A stretch of 64,000 bases of DNA, taken from Sinomonas cellulolyticus (GTDB lineage Bacteria; Actinomycetota; Actinomycetes; Actinomycetales; Micrococcaceae). Every line of letters starts with the position of its first letter. Position 1 is the first letter of the stretch. Of this stretch, positions 24,115 to 32,852 are shown piece by piece. A model generated the notes under the pieces. It was not told the DNA's origin. It searched no databases and saw nothing but the letters and a program-made list of their open reading frames with translations. The stretch spans positions 62,001 to 126,000 of the forward strand of contig NZ_BNCM01000004.1 of assembly GCF_014656475.1 (NCBI RefSeq), written 5' to 3'. A program made the position numbers and the translations under genes.

Positions 24115-25124
24115 CGCTCGTAGCCGTCCGGGTTCGCGCTCTGCCACCGCCAATGGTCCTCGATCATCTCGCGGAGGCTCCGGCCGGCGCGCCAGCCGAG
24201 CTCCGCCGCGGCCTTGTTTGCGTCGGCGTAGCTCACGGCCACGTCTCCTGCGCGCCGCGCGGCCATCCGGAACGGCACGGGATGGCCCGAGACGCTTTCA
24301 TACATCCGGATGACGTCGAGCACGGAATAGCCGGTCCCAGTCCCGAGGTTCCACACGTCGACGCCCGTGTGGGCGGTGATCCAGTCGAGCGCGGCGACGT
24401 GGCCTTCCGCCAAATCCATGACGTGGAGGTAGTCGCGGATGCCTGTCCCGTCGGGAGTCGGGTAGTCGCCGCCGAAGACGCTCACTGCCTCGTGGCGCCC
24501 CACCGCGACCTGCCCCACGAACGGGACGAGGTTGTTCGGGGTGCCGGTGGGGTCCTCGCCGATCATGCCAGAAGGGTGCGCCCCGACGGGATTGAAGTAC
24601 CGAAGGATCCCGATGCTCCACCGCGGGTCCGCCGCTGCGATGTCGCGCAGGAGATCCTCGATGACGAGCTTCGTGCGGCCATAGGGGTTCGTCACTGAGA
24701 GCGCGTGGTCTTCGCGGGTCGGCACGGTCTCGGTCACTCCGTAGACCGTGGCCGAGGACGAGAAGATGATCCTCCTGACGTCCGCAGCCTCCATGGCCTC
24801 GAGCAGTTGCAGTGTGCCGGTGACGTTGTTCGTCATGTATCTCAGCGGCTCGGTATTCGACTCGCCAACCGCTTTAAGCCCGGCGAAATGCACGACGGCG
24901 TCGGGCTGGCTTGCGTCCATCGCCTTCATGAGCGCTCGCGGATCCAAGAGGTCGCCCTCGATGACCGGGATGGCCGTGCGCGCGAGCTCGGATGTCCGAC
25001 GGACGGCCTCTGCCGAGGAGTTCACGAAGTTGTCCAGCACCGTCACCTCGTGTCCGGCGGAGATGAGGGAGAGGCAGGTGTGGGTGCCGAGGTAGCCGGC
25101 GCCTCCGGTCACGAGGACACGCAT
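24111..25124 (-). CDS. galE: UDP-glucose 4-epimerase GalE
   Basis: It interconverts UDP-glucose and UDP-galactose (possibly also the N-acetyl forms), supplying the polysaccharide locus. The 337-residue extended SDR protein has the NAD motif GGAGYLGTH (7-15), catalytic Ser124 in SSSATVYG and the YxxxK pair Tyr148/Lys152 in NPYGRTK. MRVLVTGGAGYLG is the canonical N-terminus, so the start is ATG 25124, which overlaps the upstream stop as TGATG. About 49 open codons upstream are not part of it. Confidence 0.95.
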   Translation of the reverse strand: MRVLVTGGAGYLGTHTCLSLISAGHEVTVLDNFVNSSAEAVRRTSELARTAIPVIEGDLLDPRALMKAMDASQPDAVVHFAGLKAVGESNTEPLRYMTNNVTGTLQLLEAMEAADVRRIIFSSSATVYGVTETVPTREDHALSVTNPYGRTKLVIEDLLRDIAAADPRWSIGILRYFNPVGAHPSGMIGEDPTGTPNNLVPFVGQVAVGRHEAVSVFGGDYPTPDGTGIRDYLHVMDLAEGHVAALDWITAHTGVDVWNLGTGTGYSVLDVIRMYESVSGHPVPFRMAARRAGDVAVSYADANKAAAELGWRAGRSLREMIEDHWRWQSANPDGYER

Positions 25125-26617
25125 CAGTAGGCTCCGCTCGAGAGCACGACGGCCCGGATCGTCTTGATGAGGATCATGAGGTCTTGGATCATCGACCAGT
25201 TCTCCACGTAGTAGAGATCGAGCCGCATAGAGTCCTCCCACGAGAGATCGGAGCGGCCGCTGACCTGCCACAGACCCGTGATGCCGGGCTTGACGAGAAG
25301 GCGGCGGTGTGCGAAGTCGTCATATCCGGCAACCTCGCCGGGCAGCGGCGGGCGGGGCCCTACGAGGCTCATGTCTCCTTTGAGGACGTTGAGCAGCTGC
25401 GGGAGTTCGTCGATGGAGTACCGCCGGATGAACCTGCCGAAGCGCGTGACCCTGGGGTCGTTCTTCATCTTGAAGAGAACCCCATTGCCGTCACTCGAGC
25501 CCTGAAGCTCGTCCAGGCGCGATTCGGCGTCTGCGGCCATGGAGCGGAACTTGAACATGTCGAACAGGTCCCCTGCTTTGCCGACTCTGGTCTGATGGAA
25601 CAGCGCGGGTCCCCGGCTGTCGGCCTTGACGAGGAGGGCCACGACCACCATCGGCAACGCCAGCACCGCCAGGAGGATGGACGCCACGATGAGGTCGAAG
25701 CCACGCTTCCCAACGCCTTGGGCGCCCTCGAGCTTGGGGGTCGTCACGTGGATGAGCGGAAGGCCCGCCACTGGCTGCGTATGGATCCGGGGACCGGCGA
25801 CGTCAGTCAACGCAGGCGCCATGATCATGGCGATGTCCTGGGAGGCCAACTGCCATCCGAGTTGGCGCAGGGTCTCCGTTGGGATGGCAGCACCGCCGGA
25901 GATCGCCACCGTGTCCACCTTGGTCTGGGTGATGGCTCGCAGGATCGCGTCGAGGGATGGGCCCGCACCGACCACCGGAAGCCGTTCGCCCCGTCGTCCG
26001 ACGTCCGCACCGTCGTGGTCCGGTATGAACGCCGCGATGGGCCGGTATCCGGCCTCGGGGTGCCCGCCAAGCTGGCGGTTGAGGTGCTCGACGGAATCGG
26101 CCGATCCGATCAGCAGGACCCGCGAGAGCCTCCTGCCGGCCATGCGGTCGTGCACCAGCATGTTGCGCAGCACCCATCGTCCGAACAGCAGGGAGGCGAT
26201 GCCCAGAGGAAGGGCGATGGCAACGTATCCCCGCGCGGTGTCGAGCTGGAAGACGTAGGAGACAACGGCCACGCCACCGAACAGCCAGAGTGACGCGGTG
26301 GTGACGCGCTTGTACTCGGCGGGCCCGTAGCCGAGGATTCGTGGGTCACGAGTCCCCCAGAGACCGAGCATTATCGCCCACGCGACGGCGAGTGCGGCGC
26401 CGACGATCGTGTACGGTGCCTGCTTGACCATGACGTCGAGGGTGGGGTCCTTGACCCCGAAGCGCAGGAATTGGGCGCCGGTGACGGCCCAGATGACGCA
26501 TGCCACGTCGACGACTGCGAGGAGCGAGCGGTGCGACCACGGCCAGAGGGAGGTATTCCTGCGAGGGCGATGTCGCGGACGCTGGGCGTCGTGTACGCCG
26601 CTCCGCTGAAGTTCCAT
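25124..26617 (-). CDS. Polyprenyl glycosylphosphotransferase, initiating enzyme of polysaccharide synthesis
   Basis: A 497-residue membrane protein of the WbaP/CpsE/ExoY group that transfers a sugar-1-phosphate from UDP-sugar to undecaprenyl phosphate. About four TM helices span roughly 25-140, a Rossmann-like CoA_binding_3 region follows (LLIGSADSVEHLNRQLGG), and another TM near 320 begins the sugar-transferase domain. That domain contains KRGFDLIVAS, GKAGDLFDMFKFRSM, the catalytic DELPQLLNVLKGDMSLVGPR and PGITGLWQVSGRSD. ATG 26617 is preferred (GGGGGG three bases upstream); GTG 26635 is possible. It leads the minus-strand operon. Confidence 0.93.
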   Translation of the reverse strand: MELQRSGVHDAQRPRHRPRRNTSLWPWSHRSLLAVVDVACVIWAVTGAQFLRFGVKDPTLDVMVKQAPYTIVGAALAVAWAIMLGLWGTRDPRILGYGPAEYKRVTTASLWLFGGVAVVSYVFQLDTARGYVAIALPLGIASLLFGRWVLRNMLVHDRMAGRRLSRVLLIGSADSVEHLNRQLGGHPEAGYRPIAAFIPDHDGADVGRRGERLPVVGAGPSLDAILRAITQTKVDTVAISGGAAIPTETLRQLGWQLASQDIAMIMAPALTDVAGPRIHTQPVAGLPLIHVTTPKLEGAQGVGKRGFDLIVASILLAVLALPMVVVALLVKADSRGPALFHQTRVGKAGDLFDMFKFRSMAADAESRLDELQGSSDGNGVLFKMKNDPRVTRFGRFIRRYSIDELPQLLNVLKGDMSLVGPRPPLPGEVAGYDDFAHRRLLVKPGITGLWQVSGRSDLSWEDSMRLDLYYVENWSMIQDLMILIKTIRAVVLSSGAY

Positions 26618-26704
26618 GCGCCCCCCATGCCTCACATCAAGGCATCGTGCTCACGTCCGTGGGATGCCGAAGCGGACCATGACCGCGGCCGCCGTAGCGT
26701 AAGA

Positions 26705-27676
26705 CTACCGGATGTCCAAAGAACGCTCCGAGGGACGTTCGGCGGCCTCCGGGCGACGCGTCATCGTCCAGAAGCGTTCAATGAGGGGGTAGGCGCTGGA
26801 GTCGGTGAGGCGCTGGCCCCCCGGGTCGAGTACTCGAAGCTGAGTCCCGTAGTGTCCAACCCTGCGCATCTTGGCATCTTGATCGACGGGCAGGTGGATT
26901 TCCGAAGACTGCACGTCCAAGGTATTCCGTATTTCGGCCACAGCGTCGTCAGCAGGCAGTTCCCAGAGATAGGGCAGTTCCTCGTACAGGACCACATCGG
27001 CGCGTGGGTGTTCAAGGAGCCCCGGCAGCAGGACGTCTCGCACCCACACATGGTCCGGATGCGCCGGCGAGAGTGGAAGTGTGCCTCGACGCTTGCGCCA
27101 AAGGAACACTTGATGTGCGATCCAACGTCCGCCGAACCGGGCAGCGAGGGCGCGCAGGCGCAGGGACCGTCGATGGCTGGCTGGTGCATTCTGGGAGTCG
27201 TCGCCCGGACTCTGACTCTGCGACGCAACGATTCCTCCAGCGGGCGCAATCAGTCCAGCGGAGAGACCCGTTCCGGCAGGGAGGAGGACCATCGTGCGTT
27301 GTCCATCATGGCGGCCAATCCATGACCAGACCGCTTCCCGAAGGATCGATACGTCGTGGAATGGGCGCGGGGGCGCGGCAGCGTAGCCGATGTCGAGGAG
27401 ATCGAGACGACCGGTCGAGACACCGTGGTGGGTCAGTGCCGCGTCGTCTTCTCTGAGACGCCCGCTCATTGCCCCATCCGAATCGGCGTACCCGCATGCC
27501 CTGTCGTAATCAGTCGAAACGGGGGCCGCGGGCCGCCCGGCGAACACCGTGAGAACCTCAACTGCCTCTTGATCGATGAGGCTCCAGCAGGAGAGGACTG
27601 CGTCGTCAAGATGAGGTGAGACGATCAGCATCGGAGTGTCTCGGCCAGGAGGGAACGTCGTGATGTTGGTGGCCAT
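26705..27676 (-). CDS. PIG-L/LmbE-like deacetylase
   Basis: A 323-residue protein of the PIG-L family, zinc-dependent N-deacetylases of GlcNAc-type sugars. The metal motif appears as SPHLDDAVLS near residue 20 instead of the usual PHPDDE; His, Asp and Asp are kept but the Glu is Ala. A second candidate ligand set is AHPDHVWVRD. ATG 27676 is the likely start; an upstream in-frame extension lacks SD and looks non-coding. In this locus it might deacetylate a sugar in the glycan or in a donor. It is separated by 69 bases from the initiating transferase and divergent from a GT2 gene. Confidence 0.8.
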   Translation of the reverse strand: MATNITTFPPGRDTPMLIVSPHLDDAVLSCWSLIDQEAVEVLTVFAGRPAAPVSTDYDRACGYADSDGAMSGRLREDDAALTHHGVSTGRLDLLDIGYAAAPPRPFHDVSILREAVWSWIGRHDGQRTMVLLPAGTGLSAGLIAPAGGIVASQSQSPGDDSQNAPASHRRSLRLRALAARFGGRWIAHQVFLWRKRRGTLPLSPAHPDHVWVRDVLLPGLLEHPRADVVLYEELPYLWELPADDAVAEIRNTLDVQSSEIHLPVDQDAKMRRVGHYGTQLRVLDPGGQRLTDSSAYPLIERFWTMTRRPEAAERPSERSLDIR

Positions 27677-27773
27677 CTGTCGTCCGATCCATGGGGGTTG
27701 TGCGTTCAGAGCGGGCGCGTCGCGCCCACAGTAGGTGCGCGCAGGGAGTGCGGCGCGGCCATAGGATGGCTGA

Positions 27774-27816
27774 TTGGCAGTTCTCGGAGCCGCCGCCATA
27801 CCCTATAGCCAGGAGG
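27774..27816 (+). promoter_or_regulatory. Candidate promoter and SD for the GT2 gene at 27821
   Basis: A TTGGCA-like -35 at about 27775 is followed by TACCCTATAG (about 27799-27808) and AGGAGG (27811-27816), four bases before the ATG. The distance between the boxes is slightly long (about 19), so the assignment is tentative. Confidence 0.4.
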
Positions 27817-27820
27817 ACCC

Positions 27821-28675
27821 ATGACGCACGTCTCGGTTGTCATACCGTGCTTCAATGCTGGTCCGATGCTGGTTGAATCGGTACGCAGCGCCTTGGCTCA
27901 GTCCTATGCGGATCTCGACGTGGTCATCGTCGACGATGGGTCGACTGATCAGGCCACAGAGGATGCGCTCGGCGACGTCGCCCGGTGGGACCGCGTGGCG
28001 GTCCACCGGCAGGCGAACGGCGGTCCGTCGGCGGCGTTGAATACAGCGATCCGGGCGGCGTCGGGCCCCTATATTCTGCCGTTGGGCGCCGACGACGTCA
28101 TTGCGCCCGAGTACGTCGCGGAGGCGGTCCCTGTCCTCGATTCACGGCCAGAAGTGGGGCTTGTGTACTGTCGGGCCGAGTTCTTCGGCTCCATCTCCGG
28201 TCCGTGGCGCTTGGCCGAGTTCTCCTGGCCGCAGGTTCTCGTGCACAACATGATTTTCGTGACGAGCCTTTACCGCAAGAGCGACTGGGAATCCGCCGGA
28301 GGGTACGACGAGGGAATGCGTGGACGCGAGGACCACGACTTCATCCTGAGGATGCTCTCCCTTGGACTGGTTCCGCACCGTCTCGAGGGCGTCTACTTCT
28401 TCTACCGGCGAGGACACCATACGACGGTGAACGACGCTGTTGGGGCTGACAGGCGCATCCTGGTCGAGGCAAGCGCAAGGATGATGCGCAACAATCTTCC
28501 CCTGTACGGAGAACACGCCGAGGATCTGTTCACATATATCTTCCGACAGCAAGACGAAATCAACGACCTTCGATACCGTTACGCCTGGTTTGAACGAATT
28601 CGCGATCGCTACCCAGGAGTCCTCAAGACCGCGAGGAAGGCCAAATCCGGACTAAGAGGCCTGCTCGCCCGCTAG
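27821..28675 (+). CDS. GT2-family glycosyltransferase
   Basis: A 284-residue inverting GT-A enzyme. The N-terminal VSVVIPCFNAGPML and VIVDDGSTD bind nucleotide, GADDVI is the DxD-type metal site, and GREDHDFILRM holds the candidate catalytic Asp. A basic C-terminal tail may attach it to the membrane. It starts at ATG 27821 with a strong AGGAGG. Its stop codon shares the tetramer CTAG with the stop of the convergent gene (28672-28675). Confidence 0.9.
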   Translation: MTHVSVVIPCFNAGPMLVESVRSALAQSYADLDVVIVDDGSTDQATEDALGDVARWDRVAVHRQANGGPSAALNTAIRAASGPYILPLGADDVIAPEYVAEAVPVLDSRPEVGLVYCRAEFFGSISGPWRLAEFSWPQVLVHNMIFVTSLYRKSDWESAGGYDEGMRGREDHDFILRMLSLGLVPHRLEGVYFFYRRGHHTTVNDAVGADRRILVEASARMMRNNLPLYGEHAEDLFTYIFRQQDEINDLRYRYAWFERIRDRYPGVLKTARKAKSGLRGLLAR

Positions 28676-29772
28676 TCCACGCTCTCAAGGATGTGCCTCA
28701 CCCGAGCGCTAGAGACATTCTCAAAGTCACTCCCATGCATATACGCGAGTCCAGCGTCTCGAGCGCTGGAGATTCGCTCAGGGTTCTCCAGAAGTTCGAA
28801 CACAGCGCGCGAGAGTTCCGACGCCCCTTGAACCACCCACCCTGCCGCACTTCGGTCGACGAGTGGAGCGAGAGTTGAATTGGCAAACCCAAGAATGGGT
28901 GCGCCGCAGCCAAGTGCCTCAAAATAGGTGCAGGACGGATCGCCCTGCGGGTGGGGGAGGACCATGACGTCAACGTTCTCTCGCACATAGGACTTCCACT
29001 GGGTTTCGAAGTCGAGTACACCGAGGAATCTCGTGTTGGGGGGCGCAGCTTTTTCAAGGGAGCCGCGTTGCTCACCTTCGCCGAGAAAGACGATTTCCAC
29101 AGGAGCGCGCCCGACCCCCAACTCCTGAGCCATCTGGAGAGCGTACTGAGGCCCCTTGATCGCGGTGAGTCGGCCAGAGAAGGCTACTCGAAGGGGGCGA
29201 CTGCCATCCCAGACCGGAGACCCCTCCGTGGCGTCGAGGTCCTCCTGTGTGATCCTGTGGTCGTGGAAGAAGAACGGGTTTCGATTCTCGCGCGCGTAGG
29301 CGTCCCACGCGGCGAACCCATTGCACTGGAGGCCAGCCGCTCGCCGTGCTGACCGTCGAAACGACTTCTCCAGCCGGTGCGCTCCGACTCGGACGCGGGC
29401 GCGGTCCAAGGGTGAGGAGGTTCGAACCAGCTGCTGGGCGGTGCGTTCCGTGATCGAGTTCTCGCTTGTGAGGACAACTGGAAATCCCAGGCTGAACAGC
29501 GTATCGGAATCATGACGGTGGAGGGCGAGGACTGCGGAGGGCTTGAGGGCGGCGATGGCCCCCTTCACGTCCCGGGCGACCACAATCGTGTAGCCGTCCT
29601 TCTCGAAGGCGCCCTCTCCGACGCCGTCTTTCTCCGCGGCACGCACCACGGCTGTGATTCGTCCTGGCCAACTCGCTGCGTACTGGCGCAGTCCTGACTC
29701 CGTCTTCCCATCGAGGTGCAGGCCGCCTACACTCCCTGCCACGGTGCCTGGATGGAGGTAGACGAGGTGCAC
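28672..29772 (-). CDS. GT4-like glycosyltransferase
   Basis: A 366-residue GT-B enzyme. The C-terminal domain shows VAFSGRLTAIKGPQYAL, VEIVFLGEGEQRGSL and the donor motif SCTYFEALGCGAPILG, in which Glu would contact the nucleotide sugar. The start is GTG 29772. The gene is visibly less GC-rich than its neighbours (one 60-base line hand-counted at 57% GC against about 72% in the NeuB gene), which suggests separate acquisition. It is convergent with the GT2 gene and divergent from the next GT. Confidence 0.85.
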   Translation of the reverse strand: MHLVYLHPGTVAGSVGGLHLDGKTESGLRQYAASWPGRITAVVRAAEKDGVGEGAFEKDGYTIVVARDVKGAIAALKPSAVLALHRHDSDTLFSLGFPVVLTSENSITERTAQQLVRTSSPLDRARVRVGAHRLEKSFRRSARRAAGLQCNGFAAWDAYARENRNPFFFHDHRITQEDLDATEGSPVWDGSRPLRVAFSGRLTAIKGPQYALQMAQELGVGRAPVEIVFLGEGEQRGSLEKAAPPNTRFLGVLDFETQWKSYVRENVDVMVLPHPQGDPSCTYFEALGCGAPILGFANSTLAPLVDRSAAGWVVQGASELSRAVFELLENPERISSARDAGLAYMHGSDFENVSSARVRHILESVD

Positions 29773-29889
29773 CCCGCCATCTTCGCATGCGCCTGCTACG
29801 GCTATGGTGTCTTCAGCGACTTCGCACCCGTCGTTGCATCCTGCCTGGCGCCCTCTCGTGGCAGTCAGTTCCGAATCTAGGAGGAGTCC

Positions 29890-30996
29890 TTGCGTCTGGC
29901 GTTCGTCTCACCCTGGCCGGTGGCACGCGCCAGCTCGTGGTCCGGCGTCGTACCCCACATGGTCCATGCGATCGGCGAGAGGGCCGTCGTTCAGGTCATT
30001 GAGACGGACACTATCGGCGCCGCCCCCGTCGATCGAATCCTTGCCGGGTCGATCGGACGCCTGACTGGGTCGACCTATCTCGTGGGACAGGCGGTACCGA
30101 CGGCCCAGCGCCGTGGCCGACACCTAGCCCGCGCCTTGGAGGGCGCCCGCGCAGATGTCATTGTGGCAATCGCCGCGTCGCAGGACATTGCCTACCTGCC
30201 GGCCGGCACCCCGGTCATCCAGGTGACGGATGCGACCCCGGCGGCTATCGCGGGTCTCTACCCCATGTTCAGGGGCGTTCATGCGCTCTCGCGTTGGCAG
30301 GCTGACCATGTCGACCGCCGTGCCCGCAACCGTACGTATGCGTTCGCGGTCGCGAGCGAATGGGCCCGCAACTCGCTGATCAGCGATTATGGCGTCGAGG
30401 GCGATCGGGTATCTGTGATTCCCTTCGGGCCGGGCATTGTTCCCGGCACTAAAGCCCGCCCGCCGATGGACGGGCGTACCCTTCGCGTGCTGGTGGTCGC
30501 AAGTGACTGGGAGCGAAAGGGTGGAGACGCGGCAATCGAGGTCGCTCGGCGGGCGAGAGCAGCAGGCCTGCCTGTCGAGCTCACTGTCGTGGGAGAGCCC
30601 CCCAGGCCATTGCCAGACTGGATAGCGTCGGCGGGACGAGTGGCGCGGTCCGACATGTCCACGGTGTACTCGGCCCATGACGTGCTCCTTGAGCTCGCGG
30701 AGGCGAATGCGGGGGGAGTGACGATGACGGACGCGCACGCTCATGGGCTTCCGGTCATCGCGACCGCAACGGGAGGAACGGCATCTATCGTGGACGCCGG
30801 ACGTTCCGGCTTCCTGGTTCCCCAGGGAACCGACGGGTTCGGGCCCGCGCTCGAAGCCCTCTCCGCGCTATCGCGGCCGCAAGTCTGGGAGGCATTCTCT
30901 TCGGCTGCTCGTAGCCGTCATGGATCCACCCTCAATTGGGATGTCTGGGCAGACCGAGTGATGTGCATGGCTCGGCGGGCCGCCCGTCTCGCCTGA
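29890..30996 (+). CDS. GT4-like glycosyltransferase
   Basis: A 368-residue GT-B protein. It starts at an unusual TTG (29890), supported by AGGAGG five bases upstream and by the fit of RLAFVSPWPVARASSWSG to a GT-B N-terminus. C-terminal features are LRVLVVASDWERKGGDAA, LLELAEANAGGVTMTDAH and GLPVIATATGGTASIV. The donor-site region has Glu in ANAGGVTM context instead of the classic E-x7-E, so the activity is inferred from fold. It precedes the ABC exporter by 74 bases and may head the large plus-strand operon. Confidence 0.85.
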   Translation: MRLAFVSPWPVARASSWSGVVPHMVHAIGERAVVQVIETDTIGAAPVDRILAGSIGRLTGSTYLVGQAVPTAQRRGRHLARALEGARADVIVAIAASQDIAYLPAGTPVIQVTDATPAAIAGLYPMFRGVHALSRWQADHVDRRARNRTYAFAVASEWARNSLISDYGVEGDRVSVIPFGPGIVPGTKARPPMDGRTLRVLVVASDWERKGGDAAIEVARRARAAGLPVELTVVGEPPRPLPDWIASAGRVARSDMSTVYSAHDVLLELAEANAGGVTMTDAHAHGLPVIATATGGTASIVDAGRSGFLVPQGTDGFGPALEALSALSRPQVWEAFSSAARSRHGSTLNWDVWADRVMCMARRAARLA

Positions 30997-31070
30997 TACG
31001 ATCTCGGTGGTCGGCCGTGACTCTCCTGTGGAGCCGGCCCCAGTTTCTGTATGAGGTAAGTGGGGGCGGC

Positions 31071-32852
31071 GTGATCGAAGACCTGAAGACAGTCAGGGTT
31101 CTCGTACACCGGCCTCTCCGTGGATGGGCCGTGTTCTCAGTGATTGGCTCACTCGCGATCGCGGGGCTCGACATGCTCGGCGTTGCCGCGATGCTGCCCC
31201 TGATGCAGGCGGTCACCGGTAGTTCGATGGATTCCGGATTTCTCGGCGCGGTCGCTGAGATGCTCGGAACGCGTGACGTCGAGACTGTCGTGATGGCGGT
31301 CGCCGGAATGGTAGCTGCAGCGTTCATCCTCAAGAGTGTCATGACGACTGCATTTCGCTGGTGGCAGCTGGGGATCACAACCAAGCTAGAAGCTGAGGCA
31401 AGCGAAGAACTCCTGCGGAGGTATGTGCGGGCTCCGTACTGGGCGCACCGGTCCCGAAAGCTGGCTGAGGTTCACCGAAATATCGCATCTGCTGTGCCGC
31501 AGACATTCTCGCAAGTGCTCCAGGGGCTCCTGAGTTGGGTCACGGATGCTCTGACGCTGGCCGCCCTTGTTGTTGTCCTTCTCCTCGTATCCCCACTGGC
31601 AACCGTGCTCGCAGGAGTCCTGTTTGTCGGCGCGGGGTGGGGTGTGCAGCGACTCCTCAGGCCACGATATGCGAAGGTGGGCGAGACAATCGCCCAGGCG
31701 GACCTTGACGCATGGAGTGCGCTGATGCCGGGTGTGAACGGCTTTCGCGAAGCTCGTCTGGCCGCCGCGAGCGAGATGTTCGTCAGGCGATTCGGTGTGG
31801 CAAAACACCGCAGAGCCGAGGCGTACCGTGAACTTTCCCTTATCTCCGAGCTGCCGAAGTACGTCCTGGAGGTCGTATTTGTCATTGGCATCGCCGGTGT
31901 GGCTGCGGTTCTCTTCGCAACTGGTGGCGCGGCGACGGCGGCCTCGGTCCTTGGCGTCTTTGCAGCGGGGTCCACGCGAATCTTGCCCACCATCAATCGG
32001 CTCGTGGCCACGACGGGTGGGATACGGGCCGGTGAAGTCGGGTTGAGAATCCTTGTTGCTGAAATCCGTCAGCTTGATGACAACGGTTCGTACGTGCCTG
32101 GGCCTCCCGTTCGCCATTTCGAGGGAGACATCACCCTAGAGGGCGTATCTTTCACGTTCCCCGACGCTGAGGAACCCGTGATCAGAGACGTGTCGGCGAC
32201 CGTCACAGAGGGCCAGACGACAGCGTTTGTCGGGTCGAGCGGGGCGGGCAAGAGCACACTCCTCGACCTCATCCTCGGCCTCCTGGACCCGACACGGGGG
32301 TCCGTGCGGTGCGGCGGGATGGATATCCGAGATGATTTCGCTGCCTGGTACTCCCAGCTCGGCGTTGTGCCACAAGACGTCTTCCTCTTGGACGACACCC
32401 TGCTGGCGAACATTGCGTTTGGTGACGAAGCAGATGACGTCGACCGGGATCGACTTGCAGATGCCATCCGGCTCGCTCAACTGGGGGATTTCATAGCCGA
32501 ACTTCCAGATGGGCTCGCGACGAGGCTCGGGGAGCGCGGCGTGCGTCTCTCGGGCGGGCAGCGCCAGCGCGTCGGAATCGCCCGAGCCCTGTACCGCCAA
32601 CCCCGCATTCTCGTGCTTGATGAGGCTACATCGGCGCTCGACAACGCCACTGAGCATCGCATCACCGAGACCCTTGAGCGCTTGGCAGGCACCATGACCG
32701 TCATCGTGGTGGCACACCGGCTGTCGACAGTCCGCAATGCAGACAAGGTCATCTTCATCAGCGACGGCATGATTCAGGCTGAGGGGACATTCCATGAGGT
32801 AGAGGCACTCAGCCCTGAGTTTGCGCACCTGGTCGCCTTAGGCAAGCTGTGA
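31071..32852 (+). CDS. ABC exporter with fused membrane and ATPase domains, probable lipid-linked glycan flippase
   Basis: A 593-residue half-transporter. About six TM helices lie in residues 20-300. The nucleotide-binding domain has Walker A GSSGAGKST (388-396), Q-loop GVVPQDVF, signature RLSGGQRQRVG, Walker B ILVLDEATSALD and the H-loop VVAHRLSTV, all intact. With glycosyltransferases on both sides and no Wzx, a PglK/WlaB-like flippase of undecaprenyl-linked sugar is the best inference; a peptide or drug exporter is less likely here. GTG 31071 is favoured; GTG 31017 is an alternative. The next gene overlaps as GTGA. Confidence 0.88.
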   Translation: MIEDLKTVRVLVHRPLRGWAVFSVIGSLAIAGLDMLGVAAMLPLMQAVTGSSMDSGFLGAVAEMLGTRDVETVVMAVAGMVAAAFILKSVMTTAFRWWQLGITTKLEAEASEELLRRYVRAPYWAHRSRKLAEVHRNIASAVPQTFSQVLQGLLSWVTDALTLAALVVVLLLVSPLATVLAGVLFVGAGWGVQRLLRPRYAKVGETIAQADLDAWSALMPGVNGFREARLAAASEMFVRRFGVAKHRRAEAYRELSLISELPKYVLEVVFVIGIAGVAAVLFATGGAATAASVLGVFAAGSTRILPTINRLVATTGGIRAGEVGLRILVAEIRQLDDNGSYVPGPPVRHFEGDITLEGVSFTFPDAEEPVIRDVSATVTEGQTTAFVGSSGAGKSTLLDLILGLLDPTRGSVRCGGMDIRDDFAAWYSQLGVVPQDVFLLDDTLLANIAFGDEADDVDRDRLADAIRLAQLGDFIAELPDGLATRLGERGVRLSGGQRQRVGIARALYRQPRILVLDEATSALDNATEHRITETLERLAGTMTVIVVAHRLSTVRNADKVIFISDGMIQAEGTFHEVEALSPEFAHLVALGKL

